The notes under the pieces are model-generated. The model was not told the origin of the DNA. It was given only the letters and a program-made list of their open reading frames with translations, and did no database searches. This document shows positions 26,912-35,717 of a stretch of DNA of 64,000 nucleotides, piece by piece. The DNA is from Gordonia hydrophobica NBRC 16057 (lineage in GTDB: Bacteria; Actinomycetota; Actinomycetes; Mycobacteriales; Mycobacteriaceae), in NCBI RefSeq assembly GCF_001592365.1, contig NZ_BCWU01000003.1, positions 310,001 to 374,000 on the forward strand, in the 5' to 3' direction. A program made the translations under genes and the position numbers. The stretch's first letter is position 1. Every line of letters starts with the position of its first letter.

Positions 26912-27823
26912 ATGACACTCAGCACGCTGACCTCGAAGGCATTGGCCCCGAAAACGTGGAAGAACACCACGTCGCTCACCGCAGGAATGGATCCGGAGGC
27001 GCAGTACCACGAGATCTACCGCGTCCTCGCCACGTACGAGTTTCCGTGGGACATCATGCAGTCGTTGAGCTTCGCACTCTTCCGCACGTACGCCGTCCCC
27101 AGTGTCGGCGAGCTGCTGGACGAGACCCGTGAGTTCCGCGATCGCGCGCAGAAGCGGTACGACGACACCGCGATCCTTCTCGAGATCCCCATGATCAACG
27201 GCTTCGACAGCCGCGACGGCAAGAGCGCGATCCGGCGCATCAACCAGATGCACAAGATGTACGACATCCCGAACGAGGACATGCTCTATGTGCTCGCGAC
27301 CTTCGTCGTGGTCCCGGTTCGCTGGATCGCCGATTACGGGTGGCGGCAGCTCACCGCCGACGAGATCCGCGCGATGACGCTGTACTACCGGGCGCTCGGC
27401 CGCCACATGGCCATCAAGAACGTGCCGGAGACGTACGACGAGTTCGCCACGCTGATGGACTCCTACGAGGCCGAGCACTACGTCTCGGGTGGCACCCCGG
27501 GCGTGCGACGCACCGGCGACGCGACGATGGACCTCTTCGCATCCTTCTACCTGAAACCCGTTCGGCCGCTGATCAATCCGTTCAGCCGCGCGGTGATGGA
27601 CGATCCCCTGCTCGACGCGTTCGGCTACCGTGCTCCGCACCGGTTGTTCCGCGCAGCGTCCATCGCCGGGCTCAAGCTCCGCGGCAAGGCGGTCGCGTAC
27701 CTGCCGAAGCGACGCCGTCCACAGCTCATCCAGGACATGGCACGCGTGAAGTCGTACCCCGACGGCTTCCAGATCGACGCGCTGGGCACCTTCGCGAAGT
27801 CCGGTTGCCCGGTCAAGCACTGA
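26912..27823 (+). CDS. MpaB/latex-clearing-protein-like oxygenase (DUF2236)
   Basis: A 303-residue DUF2236 protein (oxygenase MpaB family, related to latex-clearing heme proteins). It shows the conserved RIRRINQMHKMYDI-type helix near residues 107-120 and the DMLYVLATFVVVPVRWI segment near 123-140; histidines at about 35, 114 and 163 could ligate a heme, as in Lcp, but this is not certain. ATG at 26912 after AAGGAG. It is paired with a TetR repressor, as often for this family in actinobacteria. The substrate is unknown. Confidence 0.78.
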   Translation: MTLSTLTSKALAPKTWKNTTSLTAGMDPEAQYHEIYRVLATYEFPWDIMQSLSFALFRTYAVPSVGELLDETREFRDRAQKRYDDTAILLEIPMINGFDSRDGKSAIRRINQMHKMYDIPNEDMLYVLATFVVVPVRWIADYGWRQLTADEIRAMTLYYRALGRHMAIKNVPETYDEFATLMDSYEAEHYVSGGTPGVRRTGDATMDLFASFYLKPVRPLINPFSRAVMDDPLLDAFGYRAPHRLFRAASIAGLKLRGKAVAYLPKRRRPQLIQDMARVKSYPDGFQIDALGTFAKSGCPVKH

Positions 27824-27837
27824 CCGTCGTTCTGCGG

Positions 27838-28647
27838 CTACTTCCCCTGCCAGTTCGGTTCGCGCTTCTGCGCGAAGGCGAGCGGACCCTCCATCGCATC
27901 GGCGGACGTGAAGACCGTGACAGCGAGATCGCTGTTGACCGCCCAGGGCTCCTCGGTGCCCCACTGCCCGTTCCAGTCCGACAATCCCTGCTGCGTCCGG
28001 TGCATCATCTGCTTGGTGTACTGCACCGACAGCGGAGCATTCGCCGCGATCTTCCGCGCGAGCTCCAACGCGGTGTCGAGCACGGCGCCGGCGGGGACCA
28101 CGCGATTGACCAGGCCCCACTCGCGCGCGACCTCGGCCTCGACGCCGTCACCGGTCAGGGCGAGCTCGAGTGCGCGCTTGAGCGGGAGCTGACGCTGCAA
28201 CCGGATCACGCCGCCCGCCGCGGCGATCAGGCCGCGCTTCACCTCCGGTAGACCGAAGACCGCGGTGTCGGCGGCGACCACCAGATCGCAGGCCAGCGCG
28301 AGTTCCGTGCCACCACCCATCGCGAAGCCGTTGACCGCGGCGATCACCGGCTTCGCCGTCCAATACTGTACGAAGCCCGCGAAGCCCCACTCCGGATGCC
28401 CCTCCGGCGCAATCGATTCGCCGCGCGAGATGGCCTTGAGATCCGCCCCCGCGCAGAACGCCCGACCCGCTCCGGTCAGCACCACCGCGCGGACCGCCGG
28501 ATCGGTCGACGCAGCTTCCAGCGCCTCTCCGACCGCCGTCGCGAGCGCCGAGTTGACGGAGTTCATGGCTTCCGGCCGGTTGAGGGTGAGGACGGCGATG
28601 CCGTCGGTGACCTCATAGCGGACGGGATCAGAAGACGTGTCCGACAC
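27838..28647 (-). CDS. Enoyl-CoA hydratase/isomerase family protein
   Basis: A 269-residue crotonase-fold protein: NRPEAMNSVNSAL near residue 20, oxyanion segment [18 protein letters not shown] near 58-75, VNGFAMGGGTELALACDL near 105-122. Glutamates at the catalytic positions of hydratases (GGGTELAL and LPEVKRGL) are present. It is the last gene of a minus-strand operon SDR-SDR-NTF2-like-crotonase that begins at a KstR2-type box, so it probably acts in ring C/D degradation; its exact step is not known to me. Confidence 0.82.
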   Translation of the reverse strand: MSDTSSDPVRYEVTDGIAVLTLNRPEAMNSVNSALATAVGEALEAASTDPAVRAVVLTGAGRAFCAGADLKAISRGESIAPEGHPEWGFAGFVQYWTAKPVIAAVNGFAMGGGTELALACDLVVAADTAVFGLPEVKRGLIAAAGGVIRLQRQLPLKRALELALTGDGVEAEVAREWGLVNRVVPAGAVLDTALELARKIAANAPLSVQYTKQMMHRTQQGLSDWNGQWGTEEPWAVNSDLAVTVFTSADAMEGPLAFAQKREPNWQGK

Positions 28648-28671
28648 AGCGGATTCCTTTCGTTCGGGTGG

Positions 28672-29040
28672 TCAGGCCTTGCGGCGCGGAACCGAGAAGG
28701 ACGCGACGATCGAGGAGATCTCCCCGGCGTCGGTCACCACGAACGACTCCACCACGCGCGCGGCCAGCCCGAGCGGTTTCGGATGAACATGCACGTAGTA
28801 CGTGGTGTCGACGGTGTCGCCGTCGACGGTCGCCGTGAATTCGCTGATCCGGTGGATCAGTTTGAACTGCGGTCCGCTGTTCAGACTGCGTCGGATGTGA
28901 TCCCCGTTGCGGCCGGTCTTGACTCCCAACTCCACTCGGGTACAGCCCGGGGTCAGCGGGACGTTCGACGCGTCGTGGCTGACCAAGGCGTCGACGTAGG
29001 CACGAGCCGCGGCGATCCGGTCGGCGTCAGCGAGCGCCAT
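28672..29040 (-). CDS. NTF2-like protein in the KstR2-type operon
   Basis: A 122-residue protein of apparent NTF2/SnoaL fold (ALADADRIAAARAYVDALVS start, then a beta-rich half: TVDTTYYVHVHPKPLGLAARVVESFVV). Its ATG overlaps the end of the upstream SDR by 14 bp, indicating coupling. I cannot assign a reaction. Position between an SDR and a crotonase suggests a lyase or hydratase-like helper for a hydrindane-CoA intermediate. No M. tuberculosis counterpart adjacent to Rv3548c comes to mind. Confidence 0.65.
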   Translation of the reverse strand: MALADADRIAAARAYVDALVSHDASNVPLTPGCTRVELGVKTGRNGDHIRRSLNSGPQFKLIHRISEFTATVDGDTVDTTYYVHVHPKPLGLAARVVESFVVTDAGEISSIVASFSVPRRKA

Positions 29041-29923
29041 ATGCCTTCACCTGCTGGGGCGATGCGGCGACGAGTTCGGTGACCACCGATGTCAGCTCGG
29101 CGGGCTCCCAGCGGGCGCCCTTGTCGCGCGAGGCCGCGCGCTGCCAGCCGTCGAGCACGGTGACGGCGCCGCCCTCCACCTCGAAGAGTCGGCCGGTCAC
29201 CGCAGCGGACTCGGGCGAACCGAGCCAGACCACCAGCGGCGAGATGTTGGCGGGGTCCATGGCGTCGAACGAGCCGTCGGCCGGGGCCGCCATCTGCGCG
29301 GCCATCGCCTCGCCCGCGCCCATCGTCATCTGAGTTCGTGCCGCGGGGGCGATTCCGTTCACGGTGACACCGTAACCGCCGAGCTCCGCGGCGGCCTGGA
29401 TGGTGAGCTCGGCGATTGCCGCCTTGGCCGCAGCATAGTTGCCCTGACCGACGGAACCGAAGATGCCCGCACCCGAACTGGTGTTGATGATGCGAGCTTG
29501 AACGTTCTCGCCCGCCTTGGCCTGCGCCCGCCAGTGCGCGCCGGCGTGGCGCAGCATCACGAAATGCCCCTTGAGGTGCACGCGGGTCACCGAGTCCCAT
29601 TCCTCTTCGCTCAGCGAGAGCAGCATGCGGTCACGCAGGAAGCCCGCGTTGTTGACCAGCACGTCGAGACGGCCGAAGGAGTCGATCGCGGTCGCCACGA
29701 TCGCCGCGCCGGTGTCCCAGTCGGCGACGTCGCCCGCGGCGACCACCGCGTCGCCGCCCGCAGCCGTGATCTCACCGGCGACGGTCGCTGCCGAATCGGC
29801 GGCGTAGTCGTTGACCACCACCTTGGCGCCGTCGGCCGCGAAGGCGTGCGCGTGGGCGCGGCCGATGCCCTGGCCCGCGCCGGTGACGATGACGACGCGG
29901 CCGTCGTTGAGTGTGTTGCTCAC
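29027..29923 (-). CDS. Short-chain dehydrogenase, Rv3548c-like
   Basis: A 298-residue SDR (TGAGQGIGRAHAHAFAADGA near residue 15; NNAGFLRDRML near 95; NYAAAKAAIAEL active site near 165) with a C-terminal extension after ITGRL-type residues (VEGGAVTVLDGWQRAA). The RDRML-type segment and long C-terminus are typical of MFE-2-like 3-hydroxyacyl-CoA dehydrogenases. Its GTG start lies 19 bp after the upstream SDR stop. It corresponds by position to Rv3548c; it probably oxidises a 3-hydroxyacyl-CoA in the sterol pathway. Confidence 0.8.
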   Translation of the reverse strand: MSNTLNDGRVVIVTGAGQGIGRAHAHAFAADGAKVVVNDYAADSAATVAGEITAAGGDAVVAAGDVADWDTGAAIVATAIDSFGRLDVLVNNAGFLRDRMLLSLSEEEWDSVTRVHLKGHFVMLRHAGAHWRAQAKAGENVQARIINTSSGAGIFGSVGQGNYAAAKAAIAELTIQAAAELGGYGVTVNGIAPAARTQMTMGAGEAMAAQMAAPADGSFDAMDPANISPLVVWLGSPESAAVTGRLFEVEGGAVTVLDGWQRAASRDKGARWEPAELTSVVTELVAASPQQVKAYGAR

Positions 29924-29942
29924 TGGTTCTCGCTTTCTCTTG

Positions 29943-30722
29943 TTACGACTCGTTGCCAGCGTTGGCGGCCGCGAGGAAGGCCGGCTTCTCGCCGCCGCCG
30001 TGGACGGTGACGGTGGAGCCGGTGATGTACTGGGCCAGCGGCGACAGGAAGAATGCCGTCGCGTTGCCGATGTCGGCGGGGCTCGCCAGACGGCCCATCG
30101 GGATGGTCGCCCCGACCGCCGCAACCCCCGCGTCGTCGCCGTAGTGCAGGTGCGCGAGTTCGGTCTCGACGGGTCCGCAGACGACGGAGTTCATCCGGAC
30201 GGCAGGCGCCCACTCGACGGCGAGGGATTCGGTGAGGTTGTCCAGTCCGGCCTTGGCGGCGCCGTACGCGGAGGTGCCGGGCGACGGCCGGTGACCGCTG
30301 ACGCTGGAGATGTTGACGATGGCCCCGCCGCCCTCCTGGCCCGCCATCACCGCGTGGGCGGCCCGCGCGACGACGAGGGGCGCCACCAGATTCAACTCGA
30401 TGATCTTGCGCGCGAAGTTGTCCGAGGCGTCGGCGGCCAGCGCGAACGGCGAGCCGCCCGCGTTGTTGACGACGCCGTCGAGCCTGCCGTGCTTGGCGAC
30501 GATCGCGCCGATCATCTCGGTCACCGCGTCTGCGTCGCGGACGTCGCACGAGTAGAACTCGCGGCCGTCGTCGACGGGACGTCGGGCGCAGACGATCGGA
30601 ATGGCGCCGAGGCCCTCGAGGACGCGGGCGATCCCCGCCCCCACGCCGCGTGCGCCGCCGGTGATCAGGACGGTTCGGCCACTCAAGCCCAGGTTCACCG
30701 GGCTGTGCGCTGGTTCGGTCAT
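29943..30722 (-). CDS. Short-chain dehydrogenase, Rv3549c-like
   Basis: A 259-residue SDR (TGGARGVGAGIARVLEGLGA near residue 21, NNAGGSPFAL near residue 83, SAYGAAKAGLDNL active site near residue 147). It is the first gene of the minus-strand operon whose KstR2 box lies 19 bp upstream and is shared with divergent echA20. It corresponds by position to Rv3549c. ATG at 30722; an in-frame ATG 8 codons upstream would overlap the operator and is unlikely. Confidence 0.82.
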   Translation of the reverse strand: MTEPAHSPVNLGLSGRTVLITGGARGVGAGIARVLEGLGAIPIVCARRPVDDGREFYSCDVRDADAVTEMIGAIVAKHGRLDGVVNNAGGSPFALAADASDNFARKIIELNLVAPLVVARAAHAVMAGQEGGGAIVNISSVSGHRPSPGTSAYGAAKAGLDNLTESLAVEWAPAVRMNSVVCGPVETELAHLHYGDDAGVAAVGATIPMGRLASPADIGNATAFFLSPLAQYITGSTVTVHGGGEKPAFLAAANAGNES

Positions 30723-30741
30723 GGTGCTACTGTAGCAAACA

Positions 30742-30755
30742 ACCAAGCATTTGCT
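30742..30755. promoter_or_regulatory. KstR2 box between the SDR operon and echA20-ipdABC
   Basis: ACCAAGCATTTGCT fits AnCAAGnnCTTGnT at all but one fixed position (T for the central C). An extra half-site-like AGCAAAC precedes it at 30734-30740. It serves two divergent operons of ring C/D genes. Confidence 0.78.
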
Positions 30756-30810
30756 TGGGTGCTCTCACGCCTCCCAAGAGCCCCACTCCGCACTAAACAA
30801 AGGAGACGGT

Positions 30811-31572
30811 GTGCCGATCACCACCGCCCGAGCCGAATCCGGCATCGTCACCGTGACGGTCGACTTCCCGCCGGTCAACGCGCTCCCCAGCGCCGCCTGG
30901 TTCGAACTCGCCGACGCGATCCTCGCCGCAGGCGCCGACCCGGAGACCACCGTGGTGATCCTGCGGGCCGAAGGCCGCGGCTTCAACGCGGGCGTCGACA
31001 TCAAGGAGATGCAGAGCACCAGCGGCTTCGACGCCCTCATCGGCGCCAACAAGGGTTGCGCCGCCGCCTTCTCAGCGGTGTACGACTGCGCGGTCCCGGT
31101 GATCGTCGCCGTCAACGGGTTCTGCGTCGGCGGCGGCATCGGGCTGGTCGGCAACGCCGACGTCATCGTCGCGTCCGACGACGCCGTGTTCGGATTGCCC
31201 GAGGTGGACCGCGGCGCACTCGGCGCCGCCACCCATCTGGCACGACTGGTCCCGCAGCACCTGATGCGGACGTTGTACTACACCGCGCAGAACGTGACCG
31301 CGCAGCAGTTGGTGCACTTCGGCTCCTGCTACAAGGCTGTCCCCCGCGACGACCTCCTCGAGACCGCGCTGGAGGTCGCGCGACTGATCGACGCCAAGGA
31401 CACCCGCGTCATCCGCGCCGCGAAGGCCGCGATCAACGGCATCGATCCCGTCGACGTCAAGACCAGCTACCTGCTCGAGCAGCGCTACACCTACGAACTG
31501 AATCTGGCCGGCGTCGCCGACGAGCACCGCGACGCGTACGTGGCGCAGAGCAGACCCACCACCGCTGACTGA
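30811..31572 (+). CDS. echA20: Ring C/D hydrolase EchA20
   Basis: A 253-residue crotonase-fold protein (VDFPPVNALPSAAWFELADA near 15-34, EGRGFNAGVDIKEMQ near 51-65, VNGFCVGGGIGLVGNADV near 95-112). Sequence and order echA20-ipdA-ipdB-ipdC match Rv3550-Rv3553. EchA20 hydrolytically opens a ring of the bicyclic HIEC-CoA intermediate before IpdAB acts. GTG start at 30811 after AAAGGAGACG. It is preceded by a KstR2 box shared with the SDR operon. Confidence 0.88.
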   Translation: MPITTARAESGIVTVTVDFPPVNALPSAAWFELADAILAAGADPETTVVILRAEGRGFNAGVDIKEMQSTSGFDALIGANKGCAAAFSAVYDCAVPVIVAVNGFCVGGGIGLVGNADVIVASDDAVFGLPEVDRGALGAATHLARLVPQHLMRTLYYTAQNVTAQQLVHFGSCYKAVPRDDLLETALEVARLIDAKDTRVIRAAKAAINGIDPVDVKTSYLLEQRYTYELNLAGVADEHRDAYVAQSRPTTAD

Positions 31573-31617
31573 GCGAGCGCAGCGAGTCGACACCCTGTGA
31601 CATGAAGGAGAACTGAA

Positions 31618-32508
31618 GTGCCCACCGATAAGACGAGCACGCTCGACGACGTGGTCGCCGAACTGCACGACGGCATGACGATCGGCGTCGGCGGCTGGGG
31701 TTCCCGGCGCAAGCCGATGGCGCTGATCCGCGCGATCGCACGGTCGGACGTCAAGGATCTGACCGTGGTGACCTACGGCGGCGCCGATCTCGGTCTGCTG
31801 TGCGCGGCGGGCAAGGTGAAGCGCGCGTACTACGGCTTCGTCTCTCTCGACGCCGCGCCGTTCTACGATCCGTGGTTCGCGAAAGCGCGCACGTCCGGTG
31901 CGATCGAGTCCCGCGAGATGGACGAGGGCATGGTCAAGTGCGGACTCGAAGCCGCTGCGGCACGACTCCCGTTCCTGCCGATCCGCGCGGGTCTCGGCTC
32001 GGCGGTCCGCGAGTTCTGGGGCGACGAGCTCAAGACCGTCGAATCGCCGTACCCGGACGCCGACGGTCGCACGCAGACCCTGGTCGCGATGCCGGCACTC
32101 AAACTCGACGCCGCGGTGGTGCACCTGGACGTGGCCGACGCGCACGGCAATGCCGCCTACACCGGCGTCGACCCGTACTTCGACGATCTGTACCTGGCCG
32201 CCGCCGATCGTCGTTACGTGGAGACCGACGCCATCGTCAGCACCGAGGAGCTGGTCTCGTCGGTGGAGCGCGAACGGCTCATCGTGAACCGCATGAACGT
32301 CGACCGCGTGGTGCACACCCCGAACGGTGCGCACTTCACGTTCGCCGGCGGATACGGGCGTGACAACGCGTTCCTGAAGCATTACGCGACGGCGGCCGCC
32401 GACGACGAGAACTGGGCGGCGTTCCGCACTCGCTTCCTCGACGTCGACGAGGCCACCTATCAGAACGAAGTCACCGCGTGGCAGGCCGAGCAGGAGGACA
32501 CCAAGTGA
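31618..32508 (+). CDS. ipdA: Ring-opening CoA hydrolase subunit IpdA
   Basis: A 296-residue class I CoA-transferase-fold alpha subunit (GMTIGVGGWGSRRKPMALIR near residue 19, PALKLDAAVVHLDVADAHGN near residue 160). With IpdB it forms the IpdAB heterotetramer that hydrolyses COCHEA-CoA, opening the last steroid ring. GTG start at 31618 after GAAGGAGAA. Its stop overlaps the ipdB GTG start (GTGA). Family names and reaction follow the Rv3551/Rv3552 literature. Confidence 0.9.
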   Translation: MPTDKTSTLDDVVAELHDGMTIGVGGWGSRRKPMALIRAIARSDVKDLTVVTYGGADLGLLCAAGKVKRAYYGFVSLDAAPFYDPWFAKARTSGAIESREMDEGMVKCGLEAAAARLPFLPIRAGLGSAVREFWGDELKTVESPYPDADGRTQTLVAMPALKLDAAVVHLDVADAHGNAAYTGVDPYFDDLYLAAADRRYVETDAIVSTEELVSSVERERLIVNRMNVDRVVHTPNGAHFTFAGGYGRDNAFLKHYATAAADDENWAAFRTRFLDVDEATYQNEVTAWQAEQEDTK

Positions 32509-33272
32509 GCGTCACCGAAACCACCACAGCCATCACGCGCGCCGAGTACTGCGTCGTGGCGTGCGCGGACATCTTCACCGGCGCCGGCGAGATCATGGCG
32601 TCGCCGATGGCCACCAACCCGCTGATCGGCGCGCGCCTCGCACGGCTCACCACCGAGCCGGATCTGCTGATCACCGACGGTGAGGCGCTGATTCTCGCCG
32701 ACACCCCGGCCGTCGGGCAGTCGGGCGCCGTGGAGGGGTGGATGCCGTTCCGCAAGGTCTTCGACGTCGTCGCGTCGGGGCGTCGACACGTGGTGATGGG
32801 CGCCAACCAGATCGATCGCTACGGCAATCAGAACCTCTCGGCGTTCGGTCCGCTGCAGCAGCCGACCCGACAGATGTTCGGCGTCCGCGGTGCACCCGGC
32901 AACACCATCAACCACCCCACCAGCTACTTCGTCGGCAATCACTCCACGCGAGTGTTCGCCGAGCAGGTCGACGTCGTCTCGGGCGTCGGCTTCGACAAGG
33001 TGGACGAGCGCAACCCCGCGTTCGATGCGCTGAACATCCACCGCGTCGTCACCAACTTCGGCGTATTCGATTTCGGCGGCCCCGGGCACACCATGCGGGC
33101 GCTGTCGCTGCACCCGGGAGTGACCGCCGAGCAGGTGGCCGAGAACACCGGATTCCCGATCGCCGACCTCGAGAACGCTCCGGTCACCGTCGCACCGACC
33201 GCCGAGCAGTTGCGTCTGATTCGCGAGGTGCTCGACCCGAAGGGCTTGCGCGACCGCGAGGTCCGCTCGTGA
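32505..33272 (+). CDS. ipdB: Ring-opening CoA hydrolase subunit IpdB
   Basis: A 255-residue beta subunit of the same CoA-transferase fold (ITRAEYCVVACADIFTGAGE near 10-29, DLLITDGEALILADTP near 53-68, VVMGANQIDRYGNQNLSAFG near 96-115). Starts with a GTG overlapping ipdA and ends overlapping ipdC (GTGA), so three genes are translationally coupled. It works with IpdA on COCHEA-CoA in the last two rings of cholesterol. Confidence 0.9.
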   Translation: MSVTETTTAITRAEYCVVACADIFTGAGEIMASPMATNPLIGARLARLTTEPDLLITDGEALILADTPAVGQSGAVEGWMPFRKVFDVVASGRRHVVMGANQIDRYGNQNLSAFGPLQQPTRQMFGVRGAPGNTINHPTSYFVGNHSTRVFAEQVDVVSGVGFDKVDERNPAFDALNIHRVVTNFGVFDFGGPGHTMRALSLHPGVTAEQVAENTGFPIADLENAPVTVAPTAEQLRLIREVLDPKGLRDREVRS

Positions 33273-34360
33273 CCGCACCCGCACCGCTGCCCACTCGGTT
33301 CACCGAGATGGTCGGGATCGAGTACCCGATCGTGCAGACCGGCATGGGGTGGGTCTCGGGTCCGTCGCTGACCGCGGCGACCGCCAACGCGGGCGGACTC
33401 GGAATCCTCGCGTCGGCGACGATGACGTTCGACGAGCTCGAGTTCGCGATCAAGAAGACCAAATCGCTGACCGCCAAGCCGTTCGGCGTCAACCTGCGGG
33501 CCGACGCCACCGACGCCGCCGAGCGCGTCGACCTGATGATCCGCGAGGGTGTCAAGGTCGCGTCGTTCGCCCTGGCGCCGAAGCAGGAGCTGATCGCCAA
33601 GCTGAAGGACAACGGCCTGGTGGTGGTGCCGTCGATCGGTGCGGCCAAGCATGCGGTGAAGGTCGCGTCGTGGGGCGCGGACGCGGTGATCGTGCAGGGC
33701 GGCGAGGGCGGCGGCCACACCGGTCCGGTCGCCACCACGCTGCTGTTGCCGTCGGTCATCGACGCACTCGGCGGCGGCGACGGTCCCACCTCCATCCCGG
33801 TGATCGCGGCGGGCGGATTCTTCGACGGCCGCGGTCTCGTCGCCGCGCTCGCCTACGGCGCCGACGGCGTCGCGATGGGCACCCGTTTCCTGCTCACCTC
33901 GGACTCCGCTGTTCCCGACAGCGTGAAACAGGAGTACCTGCAGCGGGGTTTGAACGACACGGTGGTCTCGCTCAAGGTGGACGGCATGCCGCACCGGGTG
34001 CTGCGCACCGATCTGGTGAACGCACTCGAGAGCGGGTCGCGCGTCAAGGCGCTCGTCGCCGCGGCGCGGAACGCGAGCGAGTTCAAGCAGCTGACCGGCA
34101 TGCGCTGGACCAGCATGCTGCGCGACGGCGCTGCGATGAAGAAGTCGGGCGAGCGCACCTGGCAGCAGATCATCATGGCGGGCAACACCCCGATGCTCCT
34201 GAAGGCCGGTCTGGTCGACGGCAACACCGACGCAGGCGTGCTGGCGTCCGGTCAGGTGGTCGGGATGATCGACGACCTGCCGTCGTGCCAGGAGCTGATC
34301 GATTCGATCATGACGCAGGCGCACGCCCGGCTGGCGGCGTTGGGTCAGATCGCCGGCTGA
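33269..34360 (+). CDS. ipdC: FMN reductase IpdC
   Basis: A 363-residue NPD-type FMN TIM-barrel protein (FTEMVGIEYPIVQTGMGWV near residue 12, QGGEGGGHTGPVATTLLLPSV near residue 150, AAGGFFDGRGLVAALAYGADG near residue 180). It is in the position of Rv3553; IpdC is needed to process a hydroxylated hydrindane-CoA intermediate of rings C and D. The GTG start overlaps ipdB. The operon ends here, with a small HTH gene 51 bp downstream. Confidence 0.86.
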   Translation: MTAPAPLPTRFTEMVGIEYPIVQTGMGWVSGPSLTAATANAGGLGILASATMTFDELEFAIKKTKSLTAKPFGVNLRADATDAAERVDLMIREGVKVASFALAPKQELIAKLKDNGLVVVPSIGAAKHAVKVASWGADAVIVQGGEGGGHTGPVATTLLLPSVIDALGGGDGPTSIPVIAAGGFFDGRGLVAALAYGADGVAMGTRFLLTSDSAVPDSVKQEYLQRGLNDTVVSLKVDGMPHRVLRTDLVNALESGSRVKALVAAARNASEFKQLTGMRWTSMLRDGAAMKKSGERTWQQIIMAGNTPMLLKAGLVDGNTDAGVLASGQVVGMIDDLPSCQELIDSIMTQAHARLAALGQIAG

Positions 34361-34411
34361 CGTCCACCCGAACGCGGCGCCGCTCACCTCATCCTCCGCA
34401 GATAGGGAACA

Positions 34412-34738
34412 ATGGGAACTATGGCGTCAACAGAATTCCGAATGGATGGATCCCTCGCACGTGCGGCCCGACACCTCAGCCAAGTCTCGCCGCGCACGAT
34501 CGCTCGACACGCAGGCATCAAGCCCGAGGCGTTGCGACAGTACGAGAAGGGCGGCAGTTCGCTCAGCGATGCGGAGGTGCAGCGCGTCACCGAGGCGCTG
34601 GTCCACTACGGCGCGCACTTCATCCCCGAGGACGAGTTCGGCGGCGTCGGCGTCCGACGCAAGTTCACCCAGACCAGCGTCCAGCTGATCGAGACGTGGG
34701 AGAGCGAAGGCGGGCCCGTCGGCGACGACGACGTCTGA
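34412..34738 (+). CDS. Small helix-turn-helix DNA-binding protein
   Basis: A 108-residue protein whose residues about 16-65 (AARHLSQVSPRTIARHAGIKPEALRQYEKGGSSLSD) form a lambda-repressor/XRE-like helix-turn-helix without a sensor domain. The tail (GGVGVRRKFTQTSVQLIETWESEGG) is typical of small actinobacterial XRE proteins. Two candidate ATGs lie 9 bp apart (34412, 34421). It sits between ipdC and the sigma factor gene (convergent, 6 bp away). A role in controlling neighbours is possible but nothing in the sequence shows it. Confidence 0.7.
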   Translation: MGTMASTEFRMDGSLARAARHLSQVSPRTIARHAGIKPEALRQYEKGGSSLSDAEVQRVTEALVHYGAHFIPEDEFGGVGVRRKFTQTSVQLIETWESEGGPVGDDDV

Positions 34739-34744
34739 CCAGCC

Positions 34745-35710
34745 TCAGCGTCCCTTCCACGACAGGGTGTCGGGCAGGCCGGCGAGCGTGAAGAGTTCGG
34801 TCTCGAAGAACGCGCCGACGTGGGCGATCTCGCCGTCGACGATGGTGAGCACGTCGAGCTGAAAGCGTCGCCAGACGTCGCCGTCGCGCATGTACATGCC
34901 CGCGGCGGGAAGCCCGTTGCAGGTGGTCTTGACCATCCGGATGTCCCCTGCCTGCTTGGCCGGGCACTGGGTGCTGTTGAGGATTCCGATCGACTCGCGG
35001 CCGCGGTACCAACCGGGGAACGGCGGCATCTCCCACACCGCGTCGGCGGCCAGGACGCCGACGACGCCGGGAATGTCGTGCCGCTCGAACGCTGAGCAGA
35101 ACTCGTCCCATACCTGCTTCTCGTGCTCGGACAGTTCAACAGCACGTCGCCCCTCCTGCCGTGCGCCGTCGCCGATCGTGGCACGAGCGCGCGCCAAGGC
35201 GCTGTTGGCCGCCGCGACCGACATGCTCAGCGTCGTCGCGGTCTCCGCCGCGCTGAACGCGAGGACGTCGCGCAAGATGAGCACGGCGCGTTGCCGGGCG
35301 GGCAACTCCTGCATGGCGGCGACCATCGCCAGTCCCACGCTCTCGCGCGCGGTCACCTGCGACGCCGGGTCGCCGAGCGCGCCGTCGGGCAGCGGTTGCA
35401 GCCACCGGATCTCGTTGTTCGCGATCACCGGTTCACGCGGGTCGGCCGCGTCGGTCCCGAGACCGGTCGGGAGCGGCCGCCGGGCTCGGCCCTCCAACGC
35501 GGTCAGGCAGGTGTTGGTCGCGATCTTGTACATCCAGGTCCGGACCGACGACCGTCCCTCGAAACGATGAAACGCCTTCCACGCACGCAGGTACACCTCC
35601 TGCAGGACGTCTTCGGCGTCGGTCGCCGAGCCGAGCAGGTGATAGCAGTGCACGAGCAGTTCGGCGCGCAGTGCGCGGGTCGCCTCGTCGAAGGCGCGGT
35701 CGCCGGTCAT
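34745..35710 (-). CDS. ECF sigma factor with a C-terminal SnoaL-like domain (SigG-type)
   Basis: A 321-residue ECF sigma factor: region 2 (AEDVLQEVYLRAWKAFHRFEGRSSVRTWMYKIATN, about 38-72), region 4 (LPARQRAVLILRDVLAFSAAETATTLSMSVAAANSAL, about 135-172) and a SnoaL/NTF2-like extension from about 195 (WDEFCSAFERHDIPGVVGVLAADAVWEMPP). Fusion of this domain instead of a separate anti-sigma factor is characteristic of SigG/SigJ-type factors. It starts 7 bp after a VOC gene, so the two are probably one operon. Confidence 0.83.
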   Translation of the reverse strand: MTGDRAFDEATRALRAELLVHCYHLLGSATDAEDVLQEVYLRAWKAFHRFEGRSSVRTWMYKIATNTCLTALEGRARRPLPTGLGTDAADPREPVIANNEIRWLQPLPDGALGDPASQVTARESVGLAMVAAMQELPARQRAVLILRDVLAFSAAETATTLSMSVAAANSALARARATIGDGARQEGRRAVELSEHEKQVWDEFCSAFERHDIPGVVGVLAADAVWEMPPFPGWYRGRESIGILNSTQCPAKQAGDIRMVKTTCNGLPAAGMYMRDGDVWRRFQLDVLTIVDGEIAHVGAFFETELFTLAGLPDTLSWKGR

Positions 35711-35717
35711 GGTCTGG

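Noticed and set aside
26027..28120. 697-residue minus-strand open frame spanning the TetR, MpaB and crotonase region
   Set aside because: Arg/His/Gly-rich with no family features; it overlaps several well-supported genes in other frames and reflects the high GC content.
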